DNA from: Candidatus Fermentibacteraceae bacterium | GTDB lineage: Bacteria > Fermentibacterota > Fermentibacteria > Fermentibacterales > JCC-6 | Reading direction: 5' to 3' | Assembly: GCA_021162285.1 (NCBI GenBank) | Contig: JAGGYZ010000343.1 | Coordinates: 1 to 15,673, forward strand | Length of the DNA: 15,673 nt | Shown here: one piece after another, positions 15,108 through 15,673 of the stretch | Numbering within the stretch: position 1 is the first letter of the stretch | Layout: each line of letters opens with the position of its first letter | Position numbers and translations under genes: made by a program | Notes under the pieces: model-generated | What the model saw: only the letters and a program-made list of their open reading frames with translations | What the model was told of the DNA's origin: nothing | Databases searched by the model: none

Positions 15108-15673
15108 CAAAAAAGCATACTGGGGTATCGATATCGGCGGCACCTATGCAAAGATCGGCTGCATAATTGACGGTGTTTTCAAAATGGTGGAAACACTTCC
15201 AACTGGTGAAAACTGTGAACCGAAAAGGCTTCTAAACAGCATTTCCGACCTCGTTCTGGGATACGATGCAGTACCTGTCGCTCTGGGTCTGGGAACTGCA
15301 GGTCTCGTAGACAGGTCTTCAGGTGGAACAATCAGATTCAGTCCGAATCTGCCCCTGTGGAACAATGTTCAGGCAGGAAGCATACTTGAAAACAGAATCG
15401 GGATTCCAGTTGTTGTGGACAACGACTGCAATGCGTTTGCAATAGGAGCAATCAATTCCGGGCTGATTCCATCACAGGGGCTCTGGCTGCTGGTTACCCT
15501 TGGAACAGGTATAGGTGGAACAATAATCAACCAGGGAGCTGTTCATTACGGCACGGGATATTCAGGTGAGTTCGGTCATATGACTGTAAAAGAGGGCGGT
15601 ATTCCCTGTCCATGCGGGTCAAACGGATGCTGGGAAAGGTATGCGGGAAGAAAAGCTCTTGAGTGGTATTACA
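15100..15673 (+). CDS. ROK-family sugar kinase, partial (3' end outside window)
   Basis: The first 191 residues of a ROK kinase (glucokinase / N-acetylhexosamine kinase type), cut by the window edge. Visible motifs: ATP-binding DIGGT (11-15), VVVDNDCNAFAIG (104-116) with probable catalytic Asp109, LGTGIGGTII, the GEFGHM motif (Glu157, His160), and the zinc-site CPCGSNGCWE (170-179; Cys170, Cys172, Cys177). These phosphorylate hexoses with ATP in the cytoplasm. The family is clear, the substrate is not: glucose, GlcNAc or ManNAc are all possible. I chose the TTG at 15100, overlapping the previous stop by 8 bp, with GGGGAG upstream; the next residues (TDKKAYWGIDIGGT) look like a usual ROK N-terminus. 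It shares an operon with the LpoA-like lipoprotein. Confidence 0.93.
   Translation, partial: MTDKKAYWGIDIGGTYAKIGCIIDGVFKMVETLPTGENCEPKRLLNSISDLVLGYDAVPVALGLGTAGLVDRSSGGTIRFSPNLPLWNNVQAGSILENRIGIPVVVDNDCNAFAIGAINSGLIPSQGLWLLVTLGTGIGGTIINQGAVHYGTGYSGEFGHMTVKEGGIPCPCGSNGCWERYAGRKALEWYY

Noticed and set aside
1..15673. Search for CRISPR, insertion sequence, tRNA, riboswitch, defence or phage modules
   Set aside because: No regular repeats, transposase motifs, tRNA-like folds or defence-type domains were seen; nearly all DNA is accounted for by housekeeping and envelope genes.

Overview
The window reads as chromosomal housekeeping and envelope DNA from a diderm (Gram-negative-type) bacterium, probably an uncultured lineage. 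The signs of an outer membrane are a split ADP-heptose synthesis pair (kinase plus adenylyltransferase), two lipoproteins with lipoboxes (one a duplicated parvulin-type foldase, one an LpoA-like binding protein), and membrane glycosyltransferases. Base composition by eye is near 50% G+C. TTG and GTG starts are common. No rRNA, tRNA, CRISPR array, insertion sequence or phage gene was seen. I cannot place the taxon from sequence alone; the gene style would fit a candidate phylum near the FCB group, but that is a guess.

Left half (about 35-8775, all on the minus strand, read right to left): heptose-7-phosphate kinase, heptose-1-phosphate adenylyltransferase, a GT-C type membrane glycosyltransferase with C-terminal TPRs, a membrane-bound pyrophosphatase with K+-dependent and Na+-type signature residues, a NifU C-terminal-domain Fe-S protein, the 16S rRNA methyltransferase RsmB, a second GT-C type glycosyltransferase, and a small four-helix membrane protein. 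Most junctions overlap or are within about 55 bp, so the first seven genes probably form one operon. The last gene stands apart after a 211-bp gap.

Right half (8851-15673, plus strand) is divergent from the first. A 75-bp intergenic region holds candidate back-to-back promoters. It leads into a DUF3467 protein overlapping a YbbR-domain membrane protein. Then come a membrane-anchored protein of unknown function with its own candidate promoter and a strong terminator; an RNA polymerase omega subunit gene overlapping (ATGA) a large lipoprotein made of two parvulin-like units plus a TPR tail; a second strong terminator; and an LpoA/LivK-like lipoprotein overlapping a ROK-family sugar kinase cut off by the window end.

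The common theme is envelope construction: heptose activation, polyprenyl-linked sugar transfer, export and folding of outer-envelope proteins, and possible control of peptidoglycan synthesis. Housekeeping genes (rsmB, rpoZ, nifU-like, hppA) are interleaved. The most distinctive item is the double-parvulin lipoprotein: its second unit keeps the fold pattern but has lost both conserved histidines. No defence or mobile system was found.
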